Translations under genes and position numbers: made by a program
NCBI GenBank assembly: GCA_020249865.1
Contig: JADCEV010000053.1
Coordinates: 1-32,469, forward strand
Source: Roseomonas sp.
GTDB taxonomy: Bacteria > Pseudomonadota > Alphaproteobacteria > Acetobacterales > Acetobacteraceae
DNA: 32,469 nt
Direction: 5' to 3'
Notes under the pieces: generated by a model
Database searches by the model: none
Seen by the model: the letters and a program-made list of their open reading frames with translations, nothing else
Told to the model about the DNA's origin: nothing
Shown here: piece by piece, positions 13,800 to 21,984 of the stretch
How positions within the stretch are numbered: the stretch's first letter is position 1
How the letters are laid out: each line of letters opens with the position of its first letter

Positions 13800-15647
13800 A
13801 TGAGGGGGGTGAACCGAATCATCTCTCCTGCCCCGCTCCGCGCGCCGCTTGATGGCGGCGCCGCCGCTGCCAACCTTCCCGTCTGGGACCTATCGGACCT
13901 GTATAAGGCGCCGGATGACCCGGCGCTCACCCGCGACCTGGACGGCGCCGAGGCCAAGGCGCGGGCCTTTTCCGCGCGGCTTGCCGGCAAGCTCACCGCC
14001 ATTTCAGGCAATGAATTGGCGGCGGCGATCACCGAATACGAGGCGATTGAGGAAGTGCTCGGCCGCGTCATGTCCTATGCGCAGCTGGTGTTCAGCGGCG
14101 ATGCGGAAGACCCGGCCAATGGGCGCTTCTATCAAACCATGCAGGAACGCGCGACCACGATCAGCAGCCATCTGATCTTCTTCACGCTGGAATTGAACCG
14201 GCTGGAAGATGCGGTGCTGGATAGGAAGTGCGCCGATTCCGCCGCGCTGGCGCGCTTTCGTCCTTGGTTGCGCGATCTTCGCGTTTTCCGCCCGCACCAG
14301 CTTTCCGATGAGGTGGAAAAGCTGCTGCATGAAAAGGAAGTGACCGGCCGCGCCGCCTGGAACCGGCTGTTTGACGAGACCATCGCCACCATGAAGGTGA
14401 GTGTGCCGCTGCCGAGTGGTACGGAAAGCCTGACGGTTTCGGACGCGCTGAACAAGCTTTCCGATGGTGATCGCGCGGTGCGCGAAGCTGCTGCCAAGGG
14501 GGTATCGGCCGCCTTCGCGGAAAAGGGCCGGCTGTTTACGCTGATCACGAATACGCTCGCGAAAGACAAGGAAATCATTGACAAGTGGCGGCGCTATCCA
14601 CGCCCGGGTTCGGCGCGCAACCGCGCCAATATGGTGGAAGATGAGGTGGTGGAGGCTTTGGTTTCCGCCGTTACCGCCAGCTTCCCGCGCCTGTCGCATC
14701 GCTATTACGCCATGAAGGCGAAATGGCTTGGCCTGCCGAAATTGCAGCATTGGGACCGCAATGCGCCGCTGCCTGATCAGGATGACAGCCTGATCCCCTG
14801 GCCCAAGGCCGTGTCCCAAGTGCTCGATGCCTATGGCGCCTTCAGCCCGCGCCTGGCCGAGATTGGCCGGCAATTCTTCGACAAGCCCTGGATTGATGCG
14901 GCACTCCGCCCCGGCAAGGCATCGGGCGCCTTCGCGCATCCGACCGTGCCTTCGGCGCATCCCTATTTGCTCGTGAATTATCACGGCAAGGCACGCGATG
15001 TGATGACGCTGGCGCATGAATTGGGCCATGGCGTGCATCAGGTGCTGGCGGGCGAACAGGGCTATCTGATGTCCTCAACCCCGCTGACCTTGGCTGAAAC
15101 CGCCTCAGTTTTTGGTGAGATGATGACCTTCCGCGCGGTATTGGATGCGGAAGCCGATCCACGCAAGCGCCGCGGGCTTCTCGCCGCCAAGGTCGAGGAT
15201 ATGCTGAATACGGTGGTGCGCCAGATCGCCTTCTATCGGTTCGAAACCCTGCTGCATGACGCGCGTGCGAAGGGTGAGCTTTCGTCAGAACAGATCGGCG
15301 CGCTTTGGATGCAGGTGCAGACCGAAAGCCTCGGGCCGGCCTTTGAATTTACGCCGGATTACAACGTTTATTGGTCCTATATCCCGCATTTCATTCACAC
15401 GCCTTTTTATGTCTATGCCTATGCCTTTGGCGATTGCCTGGTGAATGCGCTGTATGGCGTCTACCGCGATGGCGGTGTTGTGGATTTTGAGGCGAAGTAT
15501 ATCGAAATGCTGCGCGCCGGTGGCACGCTTCGGCATAAGGAATTGCTCGCACCCTTTGGGCTGAATGCCGCGGATCCCGCCTTCTGGACGCGCGGGCTTG
15601 ATGTGATTGCGGGCTTCATTGATGAGATCGAGCGCGCGGATGGCTGA
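13800..15647 (+). CDS. pepF: Oligoendopeptidase F-type M3 metallopeptidase
   Basis: With the start at 13800 the protein is 615 aa, typical of PepF. The zinc site is complete: HELGH (His406, Glu407, His410 in LAHELGHGVHQ) with the third ligand Glu433 in LTLAETASVFGE. NLPVWDLSDLY near the N-terminus is the standard beginning of the family. These cytoplasmic enzymes cleave oligopeptides, often in peptide recycling. The start is uncertain: no Shine-Dalgarno precedes the ATG. A GTG at 13809 follows TATATG (13797-13802) and could be a leaderless start. An earlier ATG at 13704 would overlap the divergent ligase gene. The stop overlaps the following kinase-like gene by 8 bp. Confidence 0.92.
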   Translation: MRGVNRIISPAPLRAPLDGGAAAANLPVWDLSDLYKAPDDPALTRDLDGAEAKARAFSARLAGKLTAISGNELAAAITEYEAIEEVLGRVMSYAQLVFSGDAEDPANGRFYQTMQERATTISSHLIFFTLELNRLEDAVLDRKCADSAALARFRPWLRDLRVFRPHQLSDEVEKLLHEKEVTGRAAWNRLFDETIATMKVSVPLPSGTESLTVSDALNKLSDGDRAVREAAAKGVSAAFAEKGRLFTLITNTLAKDKEIIDKWRRYPRPGSARNRANMVEDEVVEALVSAVTASFPRLSHRYYAMKAKWLGLPKLQHWDRNAPLPDQDDSLIPWPKAVSQVLDAYGAFSPRLAEIGRQFFDKPWIDAALRPGKASGAFAHPTVPSAHPYLLVNYHGKARDVMTLAHELGHGVHQVLAGEQGYLMSSTPLTLAETASVFGEMMTFRAVLDAEADPRKRRGLLAAKVEDMLNTVVRQIAFYRFETLLHDARAKGELSSEQIGALWMQVQTESLGPAFEFTPDYNVYWSYIPHFIHTPFYVYAYAFGDCLVNALYGVYRDGGVVDFEAKYIEMLRAGGTLRHKELLAPFGLNAADPAFWTRGLDVIAGFIDEIERADG

Positions 15648-17016
15648 AGATCGGGAAGCGCATTCGATTTTTGGCGAAGTGCGCCGCATGGTGCGCACTT
15701 CCGGCGCCGTCACCGGCATGGCGGCGCGTGTGGCCGGGCATAAGTTGTTCGGCCTGAAATCCGATGAAAAACACGCCGAGGATTTGAAGGCGGTGCTGGG
15801 TTCCCTCAAGGGACCCATGATGAAGATCGCGCAATTCCTCTCTACCGTGCCGGATGCGCTGCCGCCTGAAATCGCCAAGGAATTGGCGACCCTTCAGGCC
15901 AATGCACCGCCCATGGGCTGGCCCTTTGTGCGCCGGCGCATGATGAGCGAATTGGGACCGAACTGGGAAAGCAAATTCAAATCCTTCGAGCGTGAGGCGG
16001 CAGCGGCGGCGTCCCTCGGTCAGGTGCATCGCGCCGTGCTGCCCGATGGCCAGCGAGTGGCCTGCAAGCTGCAATACCCGGATATGGCAAGCGTGGTGGA
16101 AGCCGATCTTCGCCAATTGAAGATCGCCATGAGCCTCTATCGCCGCATGGATAGCGCGCTTGAGAATGAGGAAGCCTATCTAGAGCTTTCCGAACGCCTG
16201 CGGGAGGAATTGGATTACCTGCGAGAGGCATCGCAGCAGCGGCTTTATGGCATCATGCTGCGCGAAGTGCCCAGTGTGCGCGTGCCCGTGCCGGTGGAAG
16301 CCTATTGCACCAAGCGCTTGCTGACGATGTCCTGGCTGGATGGCCGCGCCATTCAGGCACGCATTGATGAAGACCCGCCGGAAGAAGAACGCGCTGCCTA
16401 TGCCCGCGCCCTGTTCCGTGCCTGGTATGTGCCCTTCTATCGCTATGCGGTGATCCATGGCGATCCGCATCTTGGCAATTACCAGGTGCATGCCGATGCG
16501 CCGGATAATGATGGCTTTGGCATCAATCTGCTTGATTTCGGCGTGGTGCGGATATTCGAACCGCGCTTCGTGGGCGGCGTGATCATGCTGTATGAAGCCG
16601 TGCGCGATGGGGATTTCGACAAGGCGGCAGAAGCCTATCGCATCTGGGGCTTCAAGGATTTGAAGCGCGAGACGATGGAAGTGCTGAATATGTGGGCGCG
16701 CTTCCTTTATGAGCCGCTGCTGGAAGATCGTGTGCGCCCCATTCAGGAAAGCGACGATTTGCAATATGGCCGCAAGGTCGCCGAACAGGTGCATGCCGGG
16801 CTCAAGCGCACCGGGGGCGTGCGCATCCCGCGTGAATTCCCGCTCATGGACCGTGCCGCGATTGGGCTTGGTGCGGTATTCCTGCGCTTGAATGCCAAAC
16901 TCAATTGGCATCAGCTGTTTCAGGAGCTGATCGCCGATTTCGATGTGGCGAAAATCGCCGAACGCCAGAAGGCGGCGATTGCTGAGGCGGGCGTGCCGAC
17001 GACAACGCCTGGCTGA
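15640..17016 (+). CDS. ABC1/UbiB-family atypical protein kinase-like protein (AarF type)
   Basis: Starting inside the end of pepF (8-bp overlap), the 458-aa protein has the full UbiB/ADCK core. KIAQ (62-65) stands where most members have KxGQ. The Ala-rich loop AAAASLGQVH (121-130) is followed by the VAIK-type lysine in VACKLQYP (Lys143). REELDYLREA holds the conserved Glu, HGDPHLGNY (273-281) replaces the usual HRD catalytic loop, and LLDFG (297-301) is the DFG motif. Family members support ubiquinone synthesis or lipid homeostasis, probably as ATPases. No ubiE or other ubi genes are nearby, so the specific role is open. No C-terminal transmembrane hairpin is apparent, unlike E. coli UbiB. 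Confidence 0.92.
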   Translation: MAEDREAHSIFGEVRRMVRTSGAVTGMAARVAGHKLFGLKSDEKHAEDLKAVLGSLKGPMMKIAQFLSTVPDALPPEIAKELATLQANAPPMGWPFVRRRMMSELGPNWESKFKSFEREAAAAASLGQVHRAVLPDGQRVACKLQYPDMASVVEADLRQLKIAMSLYRRMDSALENEEAYLELSERLREELDYLREASQQRLYGIMLREVPSVRVPVPVEAYCTKRLLTMSWLDGRAIQARIDEDPPEEERAAYARALFRAWYVPFYRYAVIHGDPHLGNYQVHADAPDNDGFGINLLDFGVVRIFEPRFVGGVIMLYEAVRDGDFDKAAEAYRIWGFKDLKRETMEVLNMWARFLYEPLLEDRVRPIQESDDLQYGRKVAEQVHAGLKRTGGVRIPREFPLMDRAAIGLGAVFLRLNAKLNWHQLFQELIADFDVAKIAERQKAAIAEAGVPTTTPG

Positions 17017-17028
17017 ATAAGCTTCGGA

Positions 17029-17052
17029 GGCGCCCCCGGGTCTGGGGGCGCC
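17029..17052. terminator. Strong GC hairpin between convergent genes
   Basis: A perfect 9-bp inverted repeat, GGCGCCCCC (17029-17037) and GGGGGCGCC (17044-17052) with a 6-base loop, lies between the stops of the kinase-like gene and the convergent NTF2-like gene. There is no U-tract on either side, so it may act as a pause or transcript-end stabiliser for both strands rather than a classical intrinsic terminator. Confidence 0.6.
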
Positions 17053-17063
17053 CCAGCCCAGCT

Positions 17064-17522
17064 TCAGCTTGGCCGCGTGAAGGCCTGCCGCGCGAGCAGC
17101 TTCCAGCCATCGGGCTGCTTCTTCCAGACCTGCAATATGCCGATATTGACCGGGTTCACCCGACCATTGCTTTCGGATTCACCGCGCAGCACATGGCGCA
17201 CAATGGCGTCATCGCCGACCACATCAATCGTCTGATCGGAAACGGTGATGGACCGGAAGACCGAGGTCTTGTTCACCAGCGGGTCAATGAATTGCTGGCG
17301 GTTTTCGATCCGGCCGGCGGAATGGCCGTAGCTTAATCTTTCATGCGTGACAGCCATCAGCCCGGCACGGTCCCCGGCCAGCATGGCCTTGGTGAGCGCC
17401 TCCACCGCGGCAGCGACGGCGGCGGCATCGCTACCCTGGGCCTGGGCGGCTACGGGCATAGTCTGGGCGGCAGCCAGGGCAGCGGCCCCGGCCAGCGCCA
17501 AATGGCGGCGTTTCATGGACAT
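17064..17522 (-). CDS. Exported NTF2-like (SnoaL/DUF4440-type) small protein
   Basis: The start at 17522 is chosen because AGGAGG lies 7 bases upstream. It gives 152 aa beginning with an RR-containing export leader (MSMKRRHLALAGAAALAAAQ, cleavage near AQAQG). The remaining about 120 residues look like an NTF2 cone: an initial helix (VAAAVEALTKAMLAGDRAGL), LSYGHSAGRIENRQQFID, then beta strands ending in a conserved WKKQPDGWKLLARQAF. Many such proteins are ligand-binding or SnoaL-like enzymes, and exported ones are mostly uncharacterised. It is divergent from pntAA across a 207-bp gap. No substrate or partner is evident. Confidence 0.82.
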   Translation of the reverse strand: MSMKRRHLALAGAAALAAAQTMPVAAQAQGSDAAAVAAAVEALTKAMLAGDRAGLMAVTHERLSYGHSAGRIENRQQFIDPLVNKTSVFRSITVSDQTIDVVGDDAIVRHVLRGESESNGRVNPVNIGILQVWKKQPDGWKLLARQAFTRPS

Positions 17523-17667
17523 TGGCGTTCCTCCTGCTGCGGTGATCCGCAGTCTGGCAAACTCTGCGCCCGAGAAATGCCCATACGCAAGGCACAACCG
17601 GCCCAAAAAGCCGCGCCTTGGGGTTGCAATTTGGCGTTTCGCCCCCTTTTGGAGGGGCCGGCCTGGG

Positions 17668-17696
17668 TGGACACCTGGGCGCGGCGCCTGTAGTGC
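17668..17696 (+). promoter_or_regulatory. Weak candidate promoter for the pnt operon
   Basis: TGGACA (17668-17673) matches five of six -35 positions and is followed after 17 bases by TAGTGC, a poor -10 box. The implied leader of about 27 bases before the pntAA ATG is reasonable. The rest of the 207-bp divergent gap (17523-17729) shows G/C-rich inverted repeats around GGCCGGCC but nothing I can assign. Confidence 0.25.
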
Positions 17697-17729
17697 GGCG
17701 CACAATCTGTCCTTTTGGGGGTATCCCTT

Positions 17730-18887
17730 ATGAAAGTGGCCGTTCTGAAAGAACGCCGGGCCGGTGAGACGCGGGTTGCCGCGACGCCGGAGACCGTGAA
17801 GAAGCTGATTGGCATGGGCTGCACGCTGACCGTTGAGGCCGGCGCGGGCCTGGCCTCTGGCATCACCGATGCGGCGTTCAGCGATGCGGGCGCGAGCCTG
17901 GCTGCCGATGCCGCCGGGGCGCTGGCCGGGGCCAATATCGTCCTGAAGGTGCGCGCGCCGCTGGCCGCCGGCGAAGGCGCGGTGGATGAGCTTTCGCTGA
18001 TTCCGCGCGGGGCGCTGCTAATCGCGACGCTCGCCGCCGATGCGGATGCCGCCGGGCGCTACGCAGCCGCCGGGATTGACGCTTGCGCCATGGAATTGCT
18101 GCCGCGCATCACCCGCGCGCAATCCATGGATGTGCTGTCTTCCCAGGCCAATCTGGCCGGTTATCGCGCCGTCATTGAAGGCGCGACATCCTATGACAAG
18201 GGCTTTCCCATGATGATGACCGCCGCCGGCACCGTGCCCGCGGCCAATGCCTTCATTATGGGTGCCGGTGTTGCGGGCTTGCAGGCGATTGCGACCGCGC
18301 GGCGCCTGGGTGGCCGTGTATCCGCCACCGATGTGCGCCCCGCCGCCAAGGAAGAAATCAAATCCCTTGGCGCCAGCTTCGTGGGCTACGAGGATGAGGA
18401 AAGCAAGGCCGCGCAAACCGCGGGCGGCTACGCCAAGCAGCTTTCGGCGGCCTTTTACGCCAAGCAGGCGGAAGTGGTGGCGGCGCATATCGCCAAGCAG
18501 GATGTCGTGATCTGCACCGCACTCGTGCAAGGCCGCCGCGCGCCCATTCTGGTGACTGCCGAGATGGTCGCTGCCATGAAGCCGGGCTCCGTCATTGTGG
18601 ATATCGCGTCTGACGCCGGCGGCAATTGCGCTTTGACCAAGCCGGGTGAGCTTTTCGTCACCGAAAATGGCGTGAAGATCCTGGGCTATACCAATTGGCC
18701 CGGACGCATTCCGGCGGCCGCTTCCGCGCTTTATGCGCGCAATCTGCTGACCTTCCTTTCCACCTTCTGGGACAAGGACGCCAAGGCGCCCAAGCTTTCG
18801 GAAGAAGATGAGATTGTGAAGGGTGTTGCGCTGACGCGCGGCGGGGCCGTGGTGCACCCGCAAATGAAGCCGGCCCAGGCAGGCTAA
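17730..18887 (+). CDS. pntAA: Proton-translocating NAD(P) transhydrogenase, subunit alpha part 1 (NAD-binding domain I)
   Basis: This 385-aa protein covers domain I only, as in the split alphaproteobacterial (Rhodospirillum-type) enzyme. The RQD loop is present in [19 protein letters not shown] (Arg126, Gln131, Asp134), and the NAD Rossmann glycines lie in [11 protein letters not shown] (about 176-186), followed by [12 protein letters not shown]. Together with PntAB and PntB it forms the inner-membrane complex that uses the proton gradient to reduce NADP+ with NADH. The start at 17730 is preceded by GGGGG at 8 bases; an in-frame ATG five codons upstream lacks one. pntAB starts 11 bp after the stop, with AAGGAG overlapping the stop region. 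Confidence 0.96.
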   Translation: MKVAVLKERRAGETRVAATPETVKKLIGMGCTLTVEAGAGLASGITDAAFSDAGASLAADAAGALAGANIVLKVRAPLAAGEGAVDELSLIPRGALLIATLAADADAAGRYAAAGIDACAMELLPRITRAQSMDVLSSQANLAGYRAVIEGATSYDKGFPMMMTAAGTVPAANAFIMGAGVAGLQAIATARRLGGRVSATDVRPAAKEEIKSLGASFVGYEDEESKAAQTAGGYAKQLSAAFYAKQAEVVAAHIAKQDVVICTALVQGRRAPILVTAEMVAAMKPGSVIVDIASDAGGNCALTKPGELFVTENGVKILGYTNWPGRIPAAASALYARNLLTFLSTFWDKDAKAPKLSEEDEIVKGVALTRGGAVVHPQMKPAQAG

Positions 18888-18898
18888 GGAGAATTCGG

Positions 18899-19294
18899 AT
18901 GAACGCGACCGAACTCGCCAATCAGGCGGCCAGCACGGCGCAGCGCGCCCTTGAATTGGCCGAACAGGCCCGCCGCGCGGCGGAAGCCGTGGCCCCGGTG
19001 GCCGCGGCGGCTGAGCCATTCCTGTATCTGCTCACCATTTTCCTGCTGGCCTGCTTTGTGGGCTATCATGTGGTGTGGAACGTCACCCCGGCGCTGCATT
19101 CGCCGCTGATGGGTGTGACCAATGCCATTTCATCGGTGATTGTGGTGGGCGCTATCCTCGCCGCCGGCACTGCCGATGGCTGGGTGGCGCGGATTTTCGG
19201 CTTCATAGGCGTCACACTTGCTGCCGTGAATATCTTTGGCGGCTTCATGGTGACGCGCCGAATGTTGGCCATGTTCAAGAAGAAGGGGAGCTGA
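18899..19294 (+). CDS. pntAB: NAD(P) transhydrogenase, subunit alpha part 2 (membrane domain)
   Basis: This 131-aa protein has an Ala/Glu-rich N-terminal helix of about 35 residues and three transmembrane segments (around [35 protein letters not shown] and [15 protein letters not shown]). That matches the small alpha-2 subunit, which contributes the first three helices of the proton-conducting domain II. It is separated from pntAA by 11 bp and from pntB by 4 bp, a clear operon. The Ala-rich N-terminal extension before the first membrane helix seems longer than the minimum for this subunit. Confidence 0.95.
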   Translation: MNATELANQAASTAQRALELAEQARRAAEAVAPVAAAAEPFLYLLTIFLLACFVGYHVVWNVTPALHSPLMGVTNAISSVIVVGAILAAGTADGWVARIFGFIGVTLAAVNIFGGFMVTRRMLAMFKKKGS

Positions 19295-19298
19295 GATC

Positions 19299-20705
19299 AT
19301 GGCGACCACTCTTCTGACCTTGGCCTATCTGGTCGCGTCAGTGCTCTTCATTCTGGCGCTGCGTGGCCTGAGCCATCCGGAAACCAGCCGCCAAGGCAAT
19401 ATGTTCGGCATGATCGGCATGGCGGTGGCCATTGTGGCGACGCTGCTGAAGCCGGGGATGGATATTGGCGGCATTGCGCTGGTGATTGCGGGGCTTGCCG
19501 TTGGTGGCACGCTTGGCACGGTTGTCGCGCAGCGCATTCAAATGACATCGCTGCCGCAGCTTGTCGCGGCCTTCCATTCGCTGGTTGGTCTCGCTGCCGT
19601 ATTCGTGGCGGCGGCGGCGTTTTACGCGCCAGAGAGCTTCGGCATTGGCGTGCGCGGCAATATCAAGGCCGCGTCGCTGGTTGAAATGTCACTCGGCCTT
19701 GCGATTGGTGCCATTACCTTCTCGGGTTCCGTTATTGCCTTTGCGAAGCTGGATGGCCGCATGTCCGGCGCGCCGATCATGTTCAAGGGGCAGCATATGC
19801 TGAACCTGGGGCTTGGCATTCTGCTGGCGCTGCTGGTGGTGCTGTTCGTGATTACGGGCAGTGATGTGCTGTTCTGGCTGATCGCGATCCTGTCCTTTGT
19901 GCTGGGCTTCCTGCTGATCATCCCGATCGGTGGCGCGGATATGCCCGTGGTTGTGTCCATGCTGAACAGCTATTCCGGCTGGGCGGCGGCGGGCATTGGC
20001 TTCACCATCGGCAATCTGCTGCTGATTGTGACCGGCGCGCTGGTCGGCGCTTCGGGTGCCATCCTGTCCTACATCATGTGTAAGGGCATGAACCGCAGCA
20101 TCATCAATGTCTTGTTGGGTGGCTTTGGTTCCGAAGGTGGCGCGGCGGCAGCGGGTGGCGCGGCGGCGGACCGCCCACCGGTCAAGGCCGGCAGCCCGGA
20201 AGACGCGGCCTATATGATGAAGAATGCGCAGAAAATCATCGTGGTGCCTGGATATGGCATGGCGGTGGCGCAGGCGCAGCAGGTGCTGCGTGAAATGTCT
20301 GATCTGCTCAAGAAGGAAGGCGCCGAAATCAAATACGCCATCCATCCTGTCGCAGGCCGTATGCCGGGCCACATGAACGTGCTGCTGGCCGAAGCCAATG
20401 TGCCTTATGATGAGGTGTTTGAGCTTGAGGAGATCAACCCCGAATTCGCCGATGCCGATGTGGCCTTTGTGATCGGGGCGAATGACGTGACCAATCCTGC
20501 AGCAAAAACCGACAAATCATCGGCGATTTACGGCATGCCCATTCTGGATGTGGAACGCGCGAAAACCGTGTTCTTCATCAAGCGCGGCATGGCAAGCGGT
20601 TATGCCGGCGTGGATAATGAACTGTTCTTCCGCCCGAATACCATGATGCTGTTCGGCGATGCGAAGAAGGTCACGCAGGAAATTGTGCAGGCCTTGCAGC
20701 GCTGA
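19299..20705 (+). CDS. pntB: NAD(P) transhydrogenase, subunit beta (membrane domain plus NADP-binding domain III)
   Basis: This 468-aa protein begins with about nine transmembrane segments (domain II), including SGSVIAFAKLDGRM and the TDIGGADMPVVVSMLN-type loop (here IGGADMPVVVSMLNSYSGW). An Ala/Gly linker at about 285-295 leads into the NADP(H)-binding domain III with VPGYGMAVAQAQ (about 314-325), AGRMPGHMNVLLAEA, and GANDVTNPAAKTD. These are the expected nucleotide contacts, so the enzyme looks complete. GGGGAG lies upstream of the start. The operon ends at a strong bidirectional terminator 20 bp past the stop. The complex probably supplies NADPH for biosynthesis and redox defence. Confidence 0.96.
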   Translation: MATTLLTLAYLVASVLFILALRGLSHPETSRQGNMFGMIGMAVAIVATLLKPGMDIGGIALVIAGLAVGGTLGTVVAQRIQMTSLPQLVAAFHSLVGLAAVFVAAAAFYAPESFGIGVRGNIKAASLVEMSLGLAIGAITFSGSVIAFAKLDGRMSGAPIMFKGQHMLNLGLGILLALLVVLFVITGSDVLFWLIAILSFVLGFLLIIPIGGADMPVVVSMLNSYSGWAAAGIGFTIGNLLLIVTGALVGASGAILSYIMCKGMNRSIINVLLGGFGSEGGAAAAGGAAADRPPVKAGSPEDAAYMMKNAQKIIVVPGYGMAVAQAQQVLREMSDLLKKEGAEIKYAIHPVAGRMPGHMNVLLAEANVPYDEVFELEEINPEFADADVAFVIGANDVTNPAAKTDKSSAIYGMPILDVERAKTVFFIKRGMASGYAGVDNELFFRPNTMMLFGDAKKVTQEIVQALQR

Positions 20706-20723
20706 GAGGCGTTTGCTTCCCGG

Positions 20724-20757
20724 AAAACCGGTCAGCGCAAGCTGGCCGGTTTTTTTA
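20724..20757. terminator. Bidirectional intrinsic terminator between pntB and trmJ
   Basis: AAACCGGTCAGC (20725-20736), loop GCAA and GCTGGCCGGTTT (20741-20752) form a 12-bp stem with one G-U-type pair, followed by a T-run to 20756. In the opposite sense the stem is followed by TTTT. The hairpin therefore ends both the pnt operon and the convergent trmJ operon. The trmJ stop codon (20755-20757) lies inside the T-run. Confidence 0.9.
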
Positions 20758-21579
20758 TTCCTCCTGCCAGGGCGCCTTCACATCATCACGCGGCGGGCGG
20801 CCACGCTGCATCCGGCCACGCGATAGCTCCGTCACCACGCCATGCAGCGTGCGGAGTTCCTGTTCCGTCACCTCACCGCGCTGGAACCAATGGCGCAGAT
20901 TGCGCACCATGCCAGGGCGCTTTTCCTGATTGTCGAGGAAGCCTGAGGCATCCAATTCCGCGATCAACCGACCCAAAAATATGTCCAATTCGCCCTTGGT
21001 GGCGACATGGGTTTCATTGGTCATCAGGTAGCGCGGCGGCGTTGCCTCAGCCGCCATCCACCATTCATAGGCGAGGATCATCACCGCCTGGGCGAGGTTG
21101 AGCGAATTATGTTCGGGGTTCAGCGGATAGCGCACCAGCGTATCGGCGCGCGCCAGATCCTCGGCTTCCAGCCCGGCGCGTTCCGGGCCGAATAGCACCG
21201 CGACGCGCTGGCCGCGGGCCGTGATGGTGCGCAAATCCTCAGCCGCCGCGCGCGCATCACGCACGGGGATGACGACATGGCGCGGGCGCGGGCAGGTGGC
21301 AAACACACGATGACAATCCGCAACAGCGGCATCGAGTGTATCAAACACCTGCGCCGCATGAATGATGGGATCAGCGCCGGAAGCGGCGGGGAGTGCATCC
21401 GGCTGCGGCCAGCCATCGCGTGGGGCGACGATACGCAGGTGAAACAGGCCACCATTGGCCATGGCGCGGGCGGTGCTGCCGATATTGCGCGCCATTTGCG
21501 GGCGCACCAGCACAATGATCGGGCTTTCACCCGGTGGCGGCGTGAGTGGCGCCCCCCCTTCCCCGCGCCCGCCCGTCAT
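20755..21579 (-). CDS. trmJ: tRNA (cytidine/uridine-2'-O-)-methyltransferase, TrmJ type (SPOUT family)
   Basis: This 274-aa protein has the three SpoU/SPOUT knot motifs: [18 protein letters not shown] (about residues 28-45), [17 protein letters not shown] (145-161) and [20 protein letters not shown] (about 173-192), the last two forming the S-adenosylmethionine-binding trefoil knot. The extra helical C-terminus of about 80 residues is as in TrmJ, which methylates the ribose of nucleotide 32 in tRNA anticodon loops. The start overlaps the stop of the DUF305 gene by 4 bp (ATGA), so its translation is probably coupled. It is the last gene of the long minus-strand run and ends within the T-run of the bidirectional terminator. 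Confidence 0.92.
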   Translation of the reverse strand: MTGGRGEGGAPLTPPPGESPIIVLVRPQMARNIGSTARAMANGGLFHLRIVAPRDGWPQPDALPAASGADPIIHAAQVFDTLDAAVADCHRVFATCPRPRHVVIPVRDARAAAEDLRTITARGQRVAVLFGPERAGLEAEDLARADTLVRYPLNPEHNSLNLAQAVMILAYEWWMAAEATPPRYLMTNETHVATKGELDIFLGRLIAELDASGFLDNQEKRPGMVRNLRHWFQRGEVTEQELRTLHGVVTELSRGRMQRGRPPRDDVKAPWQEE

Positions 21580-21923
21580 CGCGCGAGAAAAGCCCTTAAC
21601 TGGGAAATTTCCGCTTCCTGCGCGGCGATGATGCTCTCGGCCAAGCGCTTCATTTCGGGGTCCTTGCCGTGGCGCAGCACCACGCGCGCCATGTCTATCG
21701 CGCCCTGGTGATGCGGGATCATGCCGGCGGCGAAATCACGATCCGCATCGCCGGTGAAGCGGATATTCATATCGCGATGCATCCGGTCATTCGCAGCGCG
21801 GAATTCGCGTGTGGAGGCAGACTCATTGGCGCTGGTGCGTGCGCCGTGGCTGTGATGACCCTGCTGCGCCACGGCAGGCAGGGCAAGGGCAGCGAGGGTG
21901 AGGCAAAGGGCGATGCGCTTCAT
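21576..21923 (-). CDS. Exported DUF305 family protein
   Basis: This 115-aa protein has a Sec signal peptide ([20 protein letters not shown]) and a His-rich mature start (QQGHHSHG). The DUF305 helical repeat follows: [18 protein letters not shown], then [20 protein letters not shown] and a final helix with [21 protein letters not shown]305 proteins are ferritin-like four-helix proteins often found near copper-handling genes; the His and Met residues would suit periplasmic metal binding, but this is inference. The start at 21923 has GGGAG about 9 bases upstream. It lies 61 bp downstream of cysS and overlaps trmJ by 4 bp, an unusual place for an envelope protein. Confidence 0.9.
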   Translation of the reverse strand: MKRIALCLTLAALALPAVAQQGHHSHGARTSANESASTREFRAANDRMHRDMNIRFTGDADRDFAAGMIPHHQGAIDMARVVLRHGKDPEMKRLAESIIAAQEAEISQLRAFLAR

Positions 21924-21984
21924 GCTTAAGGCTCCCGGTTTGGCGTTCAACCGGAGGAGGTTGCCGCTTGCCATAAGGGGAAGG

